In this document: piece after piece, positions 31,790 through 42,599 of the stretch
How positions within the stretch are numbered: position 1 is the first letter of the stretch
Layout of the letters: each line of letters opens with the position of its first letter
From: Pseudoips prasinana
Lineage: Eukaryota; Arthropoda; Insecta; Lepidoptera; Nolidae
DNA length: 64,000 nucleotides
Assembly: GCA_951640165.1 (NCBI GenBank)
Contig: OX621257.1
Coordinates: 8,753,201 to 8,817,200, forward strand
Reading direction: 5' to 3'
Made by a program: the position numbers and the translations under genes
The notes under the pieces: model-generated
The model's database searches: none
What the model was told of the DNA's origin: nothing
What the model saw: the letters and a program-made list of their open reading frames with translations, nothing else

Positions 31790-32445
31790 AGAAGATGTTA
31801 CGTAGCTTCCCGAACTCTGCCCAGCCAAGTTGGGCTCTACGCTAATCCAACTCGGGTGGGCCTTCGTCCTTCTCGAATTTGGAGCTACGCCGGTGGATGG
31901 TCTATCTGAGGTAAATATAGTTCTCTACAACTTCGAGCAAAGAGTCTCCAACCTTTACTAGAGTGGGTGCAACATGGGTTAGTGTCAGAAACACTTGTTG
32001 AGAGACTCTGTTGAGGCCATCGAGCGTTGTACCGAGGTCTTTCATCGACAAACGGACCACCGTTTGTCGATGAAAGACAAACATCTCTCACTACCAAGTG
32101 AGAGATGTACTCGCTATAGACATTAATGCCAAAGCTTTTCCAGTCCAGAAGCTTAAAGACATCTTCCAATGCAGCGGTGAACTAATATTTACATCTCTCT
32201 CATGCCTAGGTTTTCAGTGCTGGTCCTGAAGTAGGATTTACGTATTGGCGTTCTCATACATACACTTTATCTCTTACGTATGGTAGTATAGTAGTGGTAG
32301 TCGATTTGGCCTCAGCACGTCCCCGGTTTTGATCAAATCGAAGGCTTTCTCAAAGTGCACGAATGCTAAGGATAATGGCTGGTTACACTCCTCAGTCTTC
32401 TGTATAACTTGCCGCACCATAGTCCACATACAAACGTACGAAACG
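31790..32445 (-). pseudogene. RTE-like reverse transcriptase fragment with hairpin lesion
   Basis: Read on the minus strand from 32445 it encodes QVIQKTEECNQPLSLAFVHF then EKAFDLIKTGDVL (motif A region). After a gap or deletion it continues with LEDVFKLLDWKSFGINVYSE and YISHL, then, past a lesion, DLGTTLDGLNRV..., VGDSLLEVVENYIYL and finally RRAQLGWAEFGKLRN. The catalytic FADD block expected right after YISHL is missing: the sequence there is two perfect palindromes (32037-32078 and 32081-32108). Stops and frameshifts make it non-functional. Family assignment rests on the conserved order and wording of these RTE-type motifs. Confidence 0.85.
32037..32108. repeat. Two adjacent perfect hairpins, both with ACCA loops
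   Basis: First stem of 19 bp (GTCTTTCATCGACAAACGG, mirrored at 32060-32078) with loop ACCA. After two bases comes a second stem of 12 bp (ACATCTCTCACT, mirrored at 32097-32108), also with loop ACCA. They replace the reverse-transcriptase active-site codons. Confidence 0.85.
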
Positions 32446-32558
32446 AACGAAAGCGGCTATTACCATTGTGCTAAAGCCTTTATATATATATGTAGGTGTA
32501 AGTCGAGATAATCTTATCGTATCGGTAGATCGTTGAAGTGTGGAGTAAGTCCCTAGTT
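32446..32558. other. Short spacer, no call
   Basis: Contains a brief TA repeat near 32480. No coding signal. Confidence 0.35.
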
Positions 32559-32568
32559 CAAAATCAAG

Positions 32569-32995
32569 AGGTAGTCCACGAAGGGCACCCATCTGAATGG
32601 CACCTGCGCGAATGGCACCAAGCCCAGTCCACGAAAGGCACCTATCAATATTTTTGGCATGCTCTTCGTGGATTCAATTTATTTATTGCATTCTTGTCCA
32701 CGAAAGGCACCTACGTTAACCGTTATATCTATCCGTTAATATCCGCTTAAACATAAGAAAATACTACGCTTAAAGTGCGTAATATTAGTAGTGTTAATAA
32801 ACGTTCTAGTGATTTTTATCAATATCTTTCATTTAATAACCTAGGTTACTGTAACGCTTAACGTAGGTGCCTTTCGTGGACAAGAATGCAAAAAATAAAT
32901 TGAATCCACGAAGAGCACCTGCCAAAAGTATTGATAGGTGCCTTTCGTGGACTAGGCTAGGTGCCATTCAGATGGGTGCCCTTCGTGGACTACCT
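32569..32995. mobile_element. Long-TIR fold-back element with 10-bp target duplication
   Basis: The outer arms are inverted over about 150-160 bp. They start AGGTAGTCCACGAAGGGCAC and include repeated GTCCACGAAAGGCACCT modules, TCTTCGTGGATTCAATTTAT and TTGCATTCTTGTCCACGAAA. The centre is about 100 bp of AT-rich DNA. The 10-mer CAAAATCAAG stands directly outside both ends (32559-32568 and 32996-33005). Long inverted arms with a 9-11 bp duplication fit Mutator-like (MULE) non-autonomous elements; that label is inferred. The left arm has a small extra insertion (GCGCGAATGGCACC). No transposase. Confidence 0.85.
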
Positions 32996-33127
32996 CAAAA
33001 TCAAGGCGCGCACCACTGACTTTTCAAATTCATGTGCGTATTACAAATTAATTATATCGTACTTAAAACGTCGAAGAAAAACTTGAGGAAACCTGCTTGC
33101 CTAAGAGTTCACCTAAAATGTTCATGA

Positions 33128-33243
33128 TGGAATGTGAAGTCTGCCAACCCCCACTACGCCAGTGGTGGACTATGGCTTATGCTCTCTCATTGTGAGCGGA
33201 GGCCCTTCAGAGCGACGGTAATGATTTGCGTCATCATCATCAT
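33128..33243 (+). pseudogene. RTE-like LINE 3' tail
   Basis: GAATGTGAAGTCTGCCAACC, GTGGTGGACTATGGCTTATG, CTCTCATTGTGAGCGGAGGC and the CATCATCATCAT end match the 3' region of RTE-type lepidopteran LINEs. Confidence 0.6.
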
Positions 33244-33714
33244 AGATCAATAAACAGTTAATAGAAAACTCAATTGCATCATTTCGCGTCAGGATTTTCC
33301 TAACACTGAGAATTAGCTTATATATAATAGCTGTCTACACTATTTTATTTCAAAGGGTTTTCGAGAACAACACTCAGCTTTTTCTTTTTAAGAATTCATT
33401 GTACTTACTTTAAGTTAAGCTAAGCTTTTAAACATTTTTTTATTTTATTAGTATTAACGAAAGGCATAAAAATGTGAAACTGTTAAAGAAAGTGAACAAA
33501 GTTAAGTGGTTACAATAAATATAAAAGTTCACCACAAAATTTTAACGAATGATTGGAAGCACTTTCGCTAGGCGCAGGTAAAATTTAGTTCGTGATGAGT
33601 TTCACTCTAAAATAACTTCTTGTATCATTATCCAACTTGGCAAGTTATCGTTGCTGAAATCTTTTAAGTGGCTGACTAAACCCAATAAGGGTGCAGACTA
33701 GTTTTATTTAGTTG
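33244..33714. other. AT-rich, nothing recognised
   Basis: No coding frame or repeat landmark seen. Confidence 0.4.
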
Positions 33715-33985
33715 TAGATAATAATAACAATATCCTGGGATATTCACGGACGGCCATCTGATCCCAATCTGAGCAGAGCTTGTACCACGGTAACCAGAAA
33801 ACTTATATATTACATATACTTATTTCTTTTGTAAATACATACTTATATAGATAATTACACCCAGACTCTGAACAAACAAACATGTTCATGCATACAAATA
33901 TCTGTCCTGTTCTGGCTGGGAATCGAATCCACAACCCGCGGCGTGAAGGCAAACATTTACCAAACACGTCCATCTATAGTTGTAA
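33715..33985 (-). mobile_element. SINE-A copy
   Basis: Complete reversed order from an (AAT)n/CCTGGGATATT tail to the head (GGGAATCGAATCCACAACCC). A small insertion (TTCTGG) lies before the head. Confidence 0.8.
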
Positions 33986-33989
33986 TTTA

Positions 33990-34500
33990 ATAATAATAAT
34001 ATCATTGGAGATTTTTCACATACGGCCATCTGATCCCAATCTGAGCAGAGCTTGTACCACGGTAGCCAGAAAACTGATATCTACCTATACATATAATAAA
34101 ATCGTAGGAAAGTCAAACTGTACATTTGTGTCTGTTAGTCTGTATGTATGTCCAGGCTAAACTCAAATAGTACTGCATGGATTTACTTCAAATTTTGCAT
34201 GAATATTACTAAGAGGTCTGCTCAACATATAGGCTACATATTATCACGCTATCACCTATGGGGGAGGAGCTGTGATAATTTATAAACTTTAACGCGGGTA
34301 AAACCGCGGGGCACAGCTAGTATTGCATATATTACTTTTATTTTCTAAATACATACGTACTTATTAAATAATTACACCCAGACTCATGACAAACAGACAT
34401 GTGCATGCGCACAAATATCTGTCCTGAATGGGAATCATACTCACGACGTGCGGCGTGACAGGCAAGCATTTACCAATCACGCCAACCGGTTCATCAATAG
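33990..34500 (-). mobile_element. SINE-A split by a Helitron
   Basis: Tail at 33990-34079, middle and head at 34321-34500 (GGGAATCATACTCACGACGT). It is directly adjacent to the previous SINE-A in the same orientation. The interrupting Helitron is at 34080-34320. Confidence 0.8.
34080..34320 (+). mobile_element. Internally deleted Helitron H2
   Basis: TCTACCTATACATATAATAA start, GGCACAGCTAG end and 3' hairpin present. The segment between the GTACATT and GTGTCTGTTAGTC blocks is missing compared with full H2 copies. Relative to its SINE it sits in the same place and orientation as the copy at 23787-24107. Confidence 0.8.
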
Positions 34501-34600
34501 TTGTTAAAGTTCCGTCTTAATATTCCGTATTACCGTATAACTACATATGTGAACGCTAGACAGATAGACGCTATATAAGCCCTATGTCATTGACATTGAC

Positions 34601-35205
34601 ATTCGAGGTTACTAAGATCAGCGCAAAATCTTCGATTAAAAATGCCAGAGCAGTCCTCAATATTTTTTGACAAATCGTTTGCTGTGCAAGGTGCCCGTCT
34701 GTGGAATGCATTGCCATTAGCAATTCGTCAAGAAAAATCACTACGACCGTTTCAGAATCTTGTGAAAGAACACTACTTGTCTCTTCAACAAAGTACAAAT
34801 TGATTACTTTTAATTGGTCTAGAACTTCAGCATTAAAAATAGCTCTTGTGTACATTATGGTTATAATTTTCAACAATGTATATATTTTATTTATATATGT
34901 ATATATTTATATATATATGTATATGGTATAGATGTTATGTAATGTGTAAGTTATATATAAGTTTGTAGCGTATTAAGTTTACTGTTTTTGTCATGATACC
35001 AGTGCGTACCATGTCATCATTTCTGTACACTGACAACTACCGCAACTCTTTGATTCCATCCTCCAATCCCTGCCTAGGTTGTCTGGAAGAGCACGTTTAA
35101 TGATAAGGCCGCCAATTGTACATTTCTGTAATGCATCCTTGTTCCTTATATTTTATTTTACTTGGTGTACAATAAAGAGTTATCTATCAATCTATCTATG
35201 TATCA
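34601..35205 (+). pseudogene. LINE 3' end with RT C-terminus
   Basis: The sense frame up to TGA at 34801-34803 encodes SAQNLRLKMPEQSSIFFDKS then FAVQGARLWNALPLAIRQ and KSLRPFQNLVKEHYL. The ARLWNxLPxxIR block is typical of the C-terminus of jockey/CR1-like LINE polymerases. It is followed by a 3' UTR (ATAAGGCCGCCAATTGTACA), AATAAAG and a short (TATC)n tail at 35180-35205. Strongly 5'-truncated. Confidence 0.8.
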
Positions 35206-35289
35206 AGAATACCGAATAAGAACAATGAACTGTAGAAAAAACTATTTAGTCTGGATTAAGCCAGATCTGCGCAGTTTACTAGTGACTAG

Positions 35290-35450
35290 CGCTTCATCAT
35301 CATATCAGCGAAATATCACTGGTAGACAAAGGCCTCCCCAAGGATCTCCACAATGGCCGGCTCTTGTGCTGCCCGCAACAAGCGGCTTCCCGAGAACCAA
35401 ATCAAATGGCCAAATCGCCAGTCCACCTTGTAGGGGGCTTGCTTCTTAGG
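35290..35450 (-). pseudogene. RTE-like LINE tail fragment
   Basis: The + strand shows TCATCATCATATCAGCGAAA, CTCCACAATGGCCGGCTCTT and CCACCTTGTAGGGGGCTTGC, the inverse of the family's 3' end. Confidence 0.65.
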
Positions 35451-35499
35451 TCAAGTGAAAACTTAAACATTGAGTGAGCTAAGTTCAAATAGTAAGTCT

Positions 35500-35789
35500 G
35501 ACCAAAAATGGGGATTTTGATAGCAGAAAAAAAACACACAGTAGCAACTTAGCGGTTCTATACGCCCTTGCCTGGGGCAGCACGTAAAGGTGTCACTCAT
35601 GTGCCTAATCGCTCTCCGGTCATGTAGGATTGCCGTCCCATTGGAGTATGAGAGAGAGGGAACCTCCGTAACATATTAGAGGCGTAACTATTTGGTTATG
35701 CTCTGTTGATATTGGTAGCCGTAGCCTTAATTTGAACAGCAGTACTACTACTAGTGACGAAAAACATACTTAACACAAAAAAATAGTTA
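35500..35789 (+). repeat. Strongly diverged SINE-C-like body
   Basis: GGCAGCACGTAAAGGTGTCA, CGCTCTCCGGTCATGTAGGA and TTGGTAGCCGTAGCC recall the SINE-C body in order but at low similarity. Confidence 0.4.
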
Positions 35790-36152
35790 GTTAATGTCCT
35801 CGTGGTCCATCTCCGGCCACGGCGGCCATCAGTAGAGCCTAGCCATCTGCACGGGACATATTATAGTGCAAAAGTGTGTGAGAAAACACAGGCACACTGT
35901 AGACTTCATCACTATCACGATACGATGGGACGACTAGCGACACGATCGGAAAGAGGTCAGGTACAAGAGCGGCTTTACGTGCTCTGCGAGGAACGGGGGT
36001 GTAAATACCGCCAACATCCAGATTACGAGCTGATACTGAGAAAATTTTGTTAAGAGAAAAATCCCAAACCACATTTACTCGTTCCGGGATTTGAACCCAA
36101 GACCTCATTAATTGCGGTTGAACACGCTACCGCTAGAACATTAAGGCAGTCG
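35790..36152 (-). mobile_element. SINE-C copy
   Basis: Reversed tail (CCGGCCACGGCGGCCAT), body (CGACACGATCGGAAAGAGGT) and tRNA-like head (CCGGGATTTGAACCCAAGAC, GCTACCGCTAGAAC). Confidence 0.85.
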
Positions 36153-36701
36153 TATTTACTATATAAAATTACCATATTATTAATGAAAATAATTTTAAAT
36201 GGTTAATTTAATGATTAACTTCTCAGGCTACGATATGTATACATTTCTAATAAGGCATAATAAGTTTCATATGATATACCTAATTTAAAGTAAGGTGTTG
36301 TTCGGCAAGAACATACATATATTAACATATTTTCGGCATGTTTTTATAACTGAAAGCGTCCCTTAAAATTTAATTAATTTAATATTCAAATACCTATCTT
36401 GAAACGTACCTACTTCTAAAAGCTTACAATTTGTGGCTTTACTTTATAAATTTGGTTAGAATATAATAAAAACAGAACCGCACCAAAGCCTCTTTAGTTA
36501 AGAAATACACATTTACCAAGTTTATTCTACGTCGTGGTATTCTTATATATTTAGTGTCAGAATTTATAACACAAAAGTTTTATATAACGTCCATATTACA
36601 CCCACTTAAGTTAGGCTTGGATCTTGCAGTTGTCTGAAAAAAAAACTAAACATATTATCATGTCCTTTTTGTAAAATACTATGATTTAATTTGTACGCAT
36701 T
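36153..36701. other. AT-rich, nothing recognised
   Basis: No coding frame or repeat signature. Confidence 0.4.
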
Positions 36702-36998
36702 GACTGCCTCGTGGGTCTAGCGGTAGCGTGTTCAACCGCAGATAAGGAGGTCCTGGGTTTATATCCCAAGTCGGGCCAAAAATATTAGGATTTTTCTATT
36801 GAGAAAATTTCTTGGTATTACATTCCCGTTCTTCGGAGAGCACTTAAAGCCGTCGTTCCTTTACCAGACCTCTTTCCGGTCATATCGCTAGCCGTCCCAT
36901 CGGATTATGAGAGTCATGAAATAGAAAGTAACCCTGTGTTTGTGCCGCACAGATGGCTAATCTCCATTGAGACTGGTCGTCTTGGCCGGAGAGTACAT
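36702..36998 (+). mobile_element. SINE-C copy with internal losses
   Basis: Head GGGTCTAGCGGTAGCGTGTT and GGTCCTGGGTTTATATCCCA (B-box mutated), then ACCTCTTTCCGGTCATATCG and the tail ACTGGTCGTCTTGGCCGGA. About 70 bp of the body are missing. Confidence 0.8.
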
Positions 36999-37011
36999 TA
37001 TAATATAATAC

Positions 37012-37275
37012 TAATTTCTTGGGACATTATTTACACACGGCCATCTGATCCCAAACTAAAGAGAGCTTGTACTATGGAAACCAGATAACTGATATACTAC
37101 ATATACTACTTTTCTTTTGTAAATACATAGGTGCATATATAGATAATTACACCCAGACTCAGGACAAACAGACATGTTCATGCACACAAATATCTGTCCT
37201 GGGTGGAAATAGAACCCAGGACCTCCGACGCGAAAAGCAAGCATTTGCCAACCACGCCAACAGGCCCGTCGTTAT
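37012..37275 (-). mobile_element. SINE-A copy, nearly complete
   Basis: All blocks are present in reverse (ATCCCAAACTAAAGAGAGCT, GACTCAGGACAAACAGACAT, GGGTGGAAATAGAACCCAGG, CCAACCACGCCAACAGGCCC). The B-box is mutated. Confidence 0.85.
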
Positions 37276-38770
37276 TATTATTATATCGGAATCGGGGGCA
37301 TTATGAATGATTTTGTTTGAAGCGCCTGCCAATTTGGTTGCCATTCATTTCGCTCTCTACCTAATTGCCCGCATAAAATTTCAATCAAACATTTGAGGTA
37401 GGTGCCAATAGCTTAGAATAGAATACTAACGGTATTGTATTATAAGTCACTAGTAGTCCTATCGGATCATGAGAGTGATGAAATAGAAAACGTGTGCAAG
37501 TGTTTGCGCACACACTTACCAGAAAATAAATACAACTTATCAGCATGCGTCTTTGTTTCCAATTTACGACCTTTTTCTCAAACATGTAATTTTCAGATTT
37601 TGATCCATATTGACAGAACTATCTCTCAAAAGTATCTAGCTGTATGCACAAAGTACGTAACTTTAAATACTATAAAACTTGTCAGCATGCGTGCAAATTT
37701 GTATTTTATTGCAATGTTCTTGAAGTCGTGATTTTCTGAATTTCAATTGAATCTTGATTTTTTTTGTCCTAAAAGATGTAGAACTATTTCTTAAAGCTAT
37801 CAGAATATGTGCTTGAGTCCTTAGTTAACCAGAAAGTAAATATAACTTATCAGCATGCGTTAGGTACTTCTTAGTTACGATCGACTTTTTAAACATGTCG
37901 CCTTATCCTGCTTTACTTGTAATTTTTCGGGAAGTTTACATATAACGAGTAATAGGCTATTGTTTTTCTAGAAAAATATGTCAGAACTATCGTTTAAAAG
38001 TATCAGGAACTCTGGATTTCATCGAAATATGATAAAAAATAAAAAAAATAAGTAAGATTTTTGAAAATGATCTGCTACGGGATATTGGCATATCTATCAC
38101 TGTTGTTTTAATTACTTTCTTAGGGAAATCTGCCAGAACTATACATAAAAAGTATCAGGAACTCCAGAACTCATTGGTATGCATCGAGAACTCTAATTTT
38201 TTGGTGAGATTTTTAAAATACTACGTTAAGTTAGCAGATCATTTTTTTGATTAACTTTTCTGACCAAAAATGGCTGAACTATTTTTAAAAAGTATCAGGA
38301 ACTATAGAACTCACCTGCATGCGACGAGAACTCTAATTTATTTTTGATCTGCTGACAAATGATCGGCCAAATTCACGGACATCACACAGTTGAACACTAT
38401 AATGTGTCTCGCGCAGATATAAGCATCTCCATTGAAACTGGTCGCCGTGGCCGAAATTCAGCTAGGAGGGCATTATTATTATTGCATAGAGTCGGGGGCA
38501 TAGGAGGCATGACAAGCGCCTACCAATTTGCTTGCTTCAATTTCGCGCTCTGCCGTATTGCTCGCATAAACATATCAATCAAACATTTGAGGTAGGTGCC
38601 AATAGTGCCAATACGACAATATTATATTGTATCTGACCTCTTTCCGGTCGTGTCGCTAGGCGTCCCATCGGTTCATGAGGGTGATGGAATAGAAAGTGCT
38701 CCTGTGTTTGCGCACACACTTGTGCACTATAATACGTCCCGCCCAACTAGGTAATCTCTATTGAGATTAT
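37276..38770 (+). repeat. Mosaic: SINE-C pieces around a degenerate AGTATCAGGAACT array
   Basis: A ~130-bp block (AGCGCCTGCCAATTTG to CATTTGAGGTAGGTGCCAAT) occurs at 37318-37413 and again at 38505-38605, each followed by part of a SINE-C body (ATGAGAGTGATGAAATAGAA / ATGAGGGTGATGGAATAGAA). Between them are at least four degenerate units with AGAACTAT..., AAAAGTATCAGGAACT and CATGCG.CGAGAACTCTAAT. This looks like a duplicated SINE/MITE pair flanking or enclosing a minisatellite. Confidence 0.55.
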
Positions 38771-39107
38771 TATAATACTTGTCCCAGTATATTACTATAA
38801 TATTATTTTATACAATAAAATAGTATAATTCAATATTATAGTTTTTTTATCTACCGTGTCGCACTACCTAACAGCTCGTAGTTTAAGAATGACTGAAGTT
38901 TGGATTTTTAGGTAAATGAGTTATTGGGGCTCTCTTCCATCAGCAAGGAAAGCAGCATGTTTTTATGGAATAGGTATTTAAAGATAAGCGTGATTATTTG
39001 AAGGATTTCATCCAGATCGGCTTACAGCTAATATAATCACTAACATCAGCATCGGAAGTGATAGACTGAATGCTCTTCTTAATATCATAATCGGTAAATT
39101 GAGTGAT
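38771..39107. other. AT-rich spacer
   Basis: Nothing recognised. Confidence 0.35.
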
Positions 39108-39506
39108 AATAAAAAAAAACTTGTGTGTACTTATGTACACGCGTTAGAAGTTATACTTCTTAATATACAACTTGAACATAGTTATCAATTTTCATACCAC
39201 CTAGAACTAACTTCATGCTGTTATTTTAACAGCATGAAGTTAGTTCTAGGTGGTATGAGAGTGAATTTTTACGATGTAAAAATTTTCAATAATAATTATA
39301 CATTTTCATACCACCTAGAACTAACTTCATGCTGTTATTTTTACGATGCGCACGCATCATGCGCGCGCATCGTAAGAATTCACTCTCATACCACCTAGAA
39401 CTAACTTGATGCTGTTAAATTTTTTGGTGTCGGTGTGTGCGCGCATCGTAAAAATTCACTCTCATCATTTTTCTCCATCGCGCCAAAAGAAGTATAACTT
39501 CAAAAA
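39108..39506. mobile_element. MITE G, rearranged copy
   Basis: Starts like the simple copy at 43501-43697 (ACTTGTGTGTACTTATGTAC, GAAGTTATACTTCTTAATAT). The block CATACCACCTAGAACTAACT then appears four times, in alternating orientation with GCATCGTAA.AATTCACTCTC blocks. The end CCATCGCGCCAAAAGAAGTA is kept. GAAGTTATACTTCTT and its inverse are the terminal repeats. Non-coding. Confidence 0.75.
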
Positions 39507-39577
39507 ATAATCATCGTTGTTCAATTTCATAGACAAATTAAGCTTCTTAAGTCACGTTTAGTCTTTTATATATTATA

Positions 39578-39892
39578 CTAGCTGTGCCCCGCGGTTTTAC
39601 CCGAGTTAAATTTTATAAATTATCACAGCTCCTCCCACGTAGGGGATAGCGTGATAATATGTAGCCTATATGTTGACCCGACCTCTTAGTAATATTCATG
39701 CAAACTTTGAAGTAAATCCATGCATTACTTTTTGAGTTTAGCCCGGACATACATACTGACAAACAGACAAAAATTCTATAACTATATTTTTGGCTTCGAT
39801 ATCGAGTGTAGATCACGCCCCAAGTATCTTTTTTAAAAAATATTCAATGTACAGTTTTGACTTTATACGATTTTATTAAATGCCTGTATAGA
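39578..39892 (-). mobile_element. Helitron H2 in the left arm
   Basis: CTAGCTGTGCCCCGCGG to TGCCTGTATAGA, reversed. Its counterpart in the right arm is at 42240-42549, so the insertion predates the inverted duplication. Confidence 0.85.
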
Positions 39893-40539
39893 TAAATTAA
39901 ATATAGACGGCAGTCATAACTTCACCTGTACATATTTAATTCATCTTCATCATATCAGCCGAAAGATGTCTACTGCTGTACAAATTCCACTCCCAAAGAT
40001 CTCCACAACTACCGGTCTTGAGGCATACCTGCATCGAAGAGCATACCGATTGTTATCCCTCTATACTTGATTCAGCCATTAAAAAAAATATTATCATCAT
40101 CATATCCGCCAAAAGAGGTCCACTGTTGGACAAAGGCCTTCCCCAAAGATCTCTCTTGCTATTCGCGAAAACAAAACCTTATAAAGATCGAAGTACCCTC
40201 TTTAGTATGTGTACATCTATTTTAAACGGTCTTCAAAATGAGGGCACCAATGCGTTATTACGTTGTTTTTGTATGTTTGTTACGTGATTTATGTGTTGTT
40301 TGTAAACAGATTTTGTGTATTATTTTTTATTCGATGAAAAGATGTTTTTGTGTATTGGTTGTTCGAAAGAAAAGTTAATGTCTCTTCTTCTTCTTCTTCT
40401 TCTCTGAATATTGATGGAGTCACTAAGACAAATAGTTACTATAAAATTTAAATTTTAAATCTAAATCATAATATAATTTTTTTAAATCTTTTAATCCTAC
40501 TCCCGGTCACTCTCCATTTTTAACCGACTTCAAAAAATG

Positions 40540-40660
40540 GAGGAGGTTCTCAGTTCGACAGTATTTTGTTTTCGTTTTTAGGGTTCCGTAGCCAAATTGC
40601 AAAACACGGAACCCTTATAGATTCGTCATGTCTGTCTGTCTGTCTGTCCCTCCGTATGTC
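40540..40660 (+). repeat. Dispersed repeat AGGGTTCCGTAGCC
   Basis: TTAACCGACTTCAAAAAATG, GGAGGAGGTTCTCAGTTCG and AGGGTTCCGTAGCCAAATTG, CGGAACCCTTATAGATTCGT with a (TGTC)n run are a well-spread lepidopteran repeat type. Mirrored at about 41460-41600. Confidence 0.65.
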
Positions 40661-40991
40661 AAGGCACTAACGAAACTATAAGAGCTGTACTATTGAAACT
40701 TGATAAGTAGATGTATTATGTGAACCGCATTAAGATTTTCACACAAAAATAGAAGAATAACCATAATTTTGGGGGTTCCTCATACATATAACTGAAACTC
40801 AAAAAAATTTAACTAAAAATAAATTTTTCATCGTACCCAATTCCATAAATATATATATCCATAAATACCCAAGGGGTATTTATGGATATATATATTTATG
40901 TCTTCAAAAATGATATTGAGGTTTCTAATATCCTTTTTTTCTAAACTGAGTAGTTTGCGCGAGAGACACTTCCAAAGTGGTTAAATGAGTG

Positions 40992-41009
40992 CCCCCCCCC
41001 CCCCCCCCC
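40992..41009. repeat. Poly-C run of 18
   Basis: Uninterrupted cytosines in the centre of the inverted duplication. Length is likely unreliable in the assembly. Confidence 0.9.
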
Positions 41010-42239
41010 TGTAACTTCTAAATTAGAGAATGATAAAACTAAAAAAAATATATAATTACATTACTATGCAAACTTCCACCGAAAATTGGATTGAACGAGA
41101 TCTAGTAAGTAGTTTTTTTTGATACGTCGTAAATCGTAAACCGCAATTTATCTTTCATTTAATCAACTGAAATACTTTCTGCTACGGAACTCTTCATGGG
41201 CATGTCAGACTCGCACTTGGCCGGTTTTTATTATTCTCCATTATATATTTATGAGATATATATATTTATGGAATTGGGTACGATGAAAAATTTATTTTTA
41301 GTTAAATTTTTTTGAGTTTCAGTTCTATGTATGAGGAACCCCCAAAATTATGGTTATTCTTCTATTTTTGTGTGAAAATCTTAATGCGGTTCACATAATA
41401 CATCTACTTATCAAGTTTCAATAGTACAGCTCTTATAGTTTCGTTAGTGCCTTGACATACGGAGGGACAGACAGACAGACAGACATGACGAATCTATAAG
41501 GGTTCCGTGTTTTGCAATTTGGCTACGGAACCCTAAAAACGAAAAACAAAATACTGTCGAACTGAGAACCTCCTCCATTTTTTGAAGTCGGTTAAAAATG
41601 GAGAGTGACCGGGAGTAGGATTAAAAGATTTAAAAAAATTATATTATGATTTAGATTTAAAATTTAAATTTTATAGTAACTATTTGTCTTAGTGACTCCA
41701 TCAATATTCAGAGAAGAAGAAGAAGAAGAAGAAGAGACATTAACTTTTCTTTCGAACCAACCGATACCCAACAACCGATACCCAAAAACATCTTTCCATC
41801 GAATAAAAAAATAATACACAAAATCTGTTTACAAACAACACATAAATCACGTAACAAACATACAAAAACAACATAATAACGCATTGGTGCCCTCATTTTG
41901 AAGTCCGTTTAAAATAGATGTACACATACTAAAGAGGGTACTTCTATCTTTACAAGTTTTTGTTTTCGCGAATAGCGCAAGAGAGATCTTTGGGGAAGGC
42001 CTTTGTCCAACAACCTCTTTTGGCGGATATGATGATGATAATATTTTTTTTAATCGCTGAATCAAGTAAGGCTGGATAATAATCGGTATGCTCTTCGATG
42101 CCGGTAGGTATGCCTCAAGACCGGTAGTTGTGGAGATCTTAGGGAGTGGAATTTGTACAGCAGTAGACATCGGCTGATATGATGAAGCTGAATTAAATAT
42201 GTACAGGTTAAGTTATGACTACCGTCTATATTTAATTTA

Positions 42240-42549
42240 TCTATACAGGCATTTAATAAAATCGTAGGAAAGTCAACATTGAATATTTTTTTAAAAAGAT
42301 ACTTGGGGCGTGATCTACAATCGATATCGAAGCCAAAAATATAGTTTTAAGAATTTTTGTCTGTTTGTCAGTATGTATATCCGGGCTAAACTCAAAAAGT
42401 AATGCATGGATTTACTTCAAAGTTTGCATGAATATTACTGTGAGGTCGGGTCAACATATAGGCTACATATTATCACGCTATCACCTACGCGGGAGGAGCT
42501 GTGATAATTTATAAAATTTAATTCGGGCAAAACCGCGGGGCACAGCTAG
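42240..42549 (+). mobile_element. Helitron H2 in the right arm
   Basis: TCTATACAGGCATTTAATAA to GGGCACAGCTAG followed by T. Forward counterpart of 39578-39892. Lacks the AACTGTAC piece near the 5' end. Confidence 0.85.
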
Positions 42550-42599
42550 TATAATATATAAAAGGTATAATATGTATCAGTAGTAGACGTGACTTAAGA

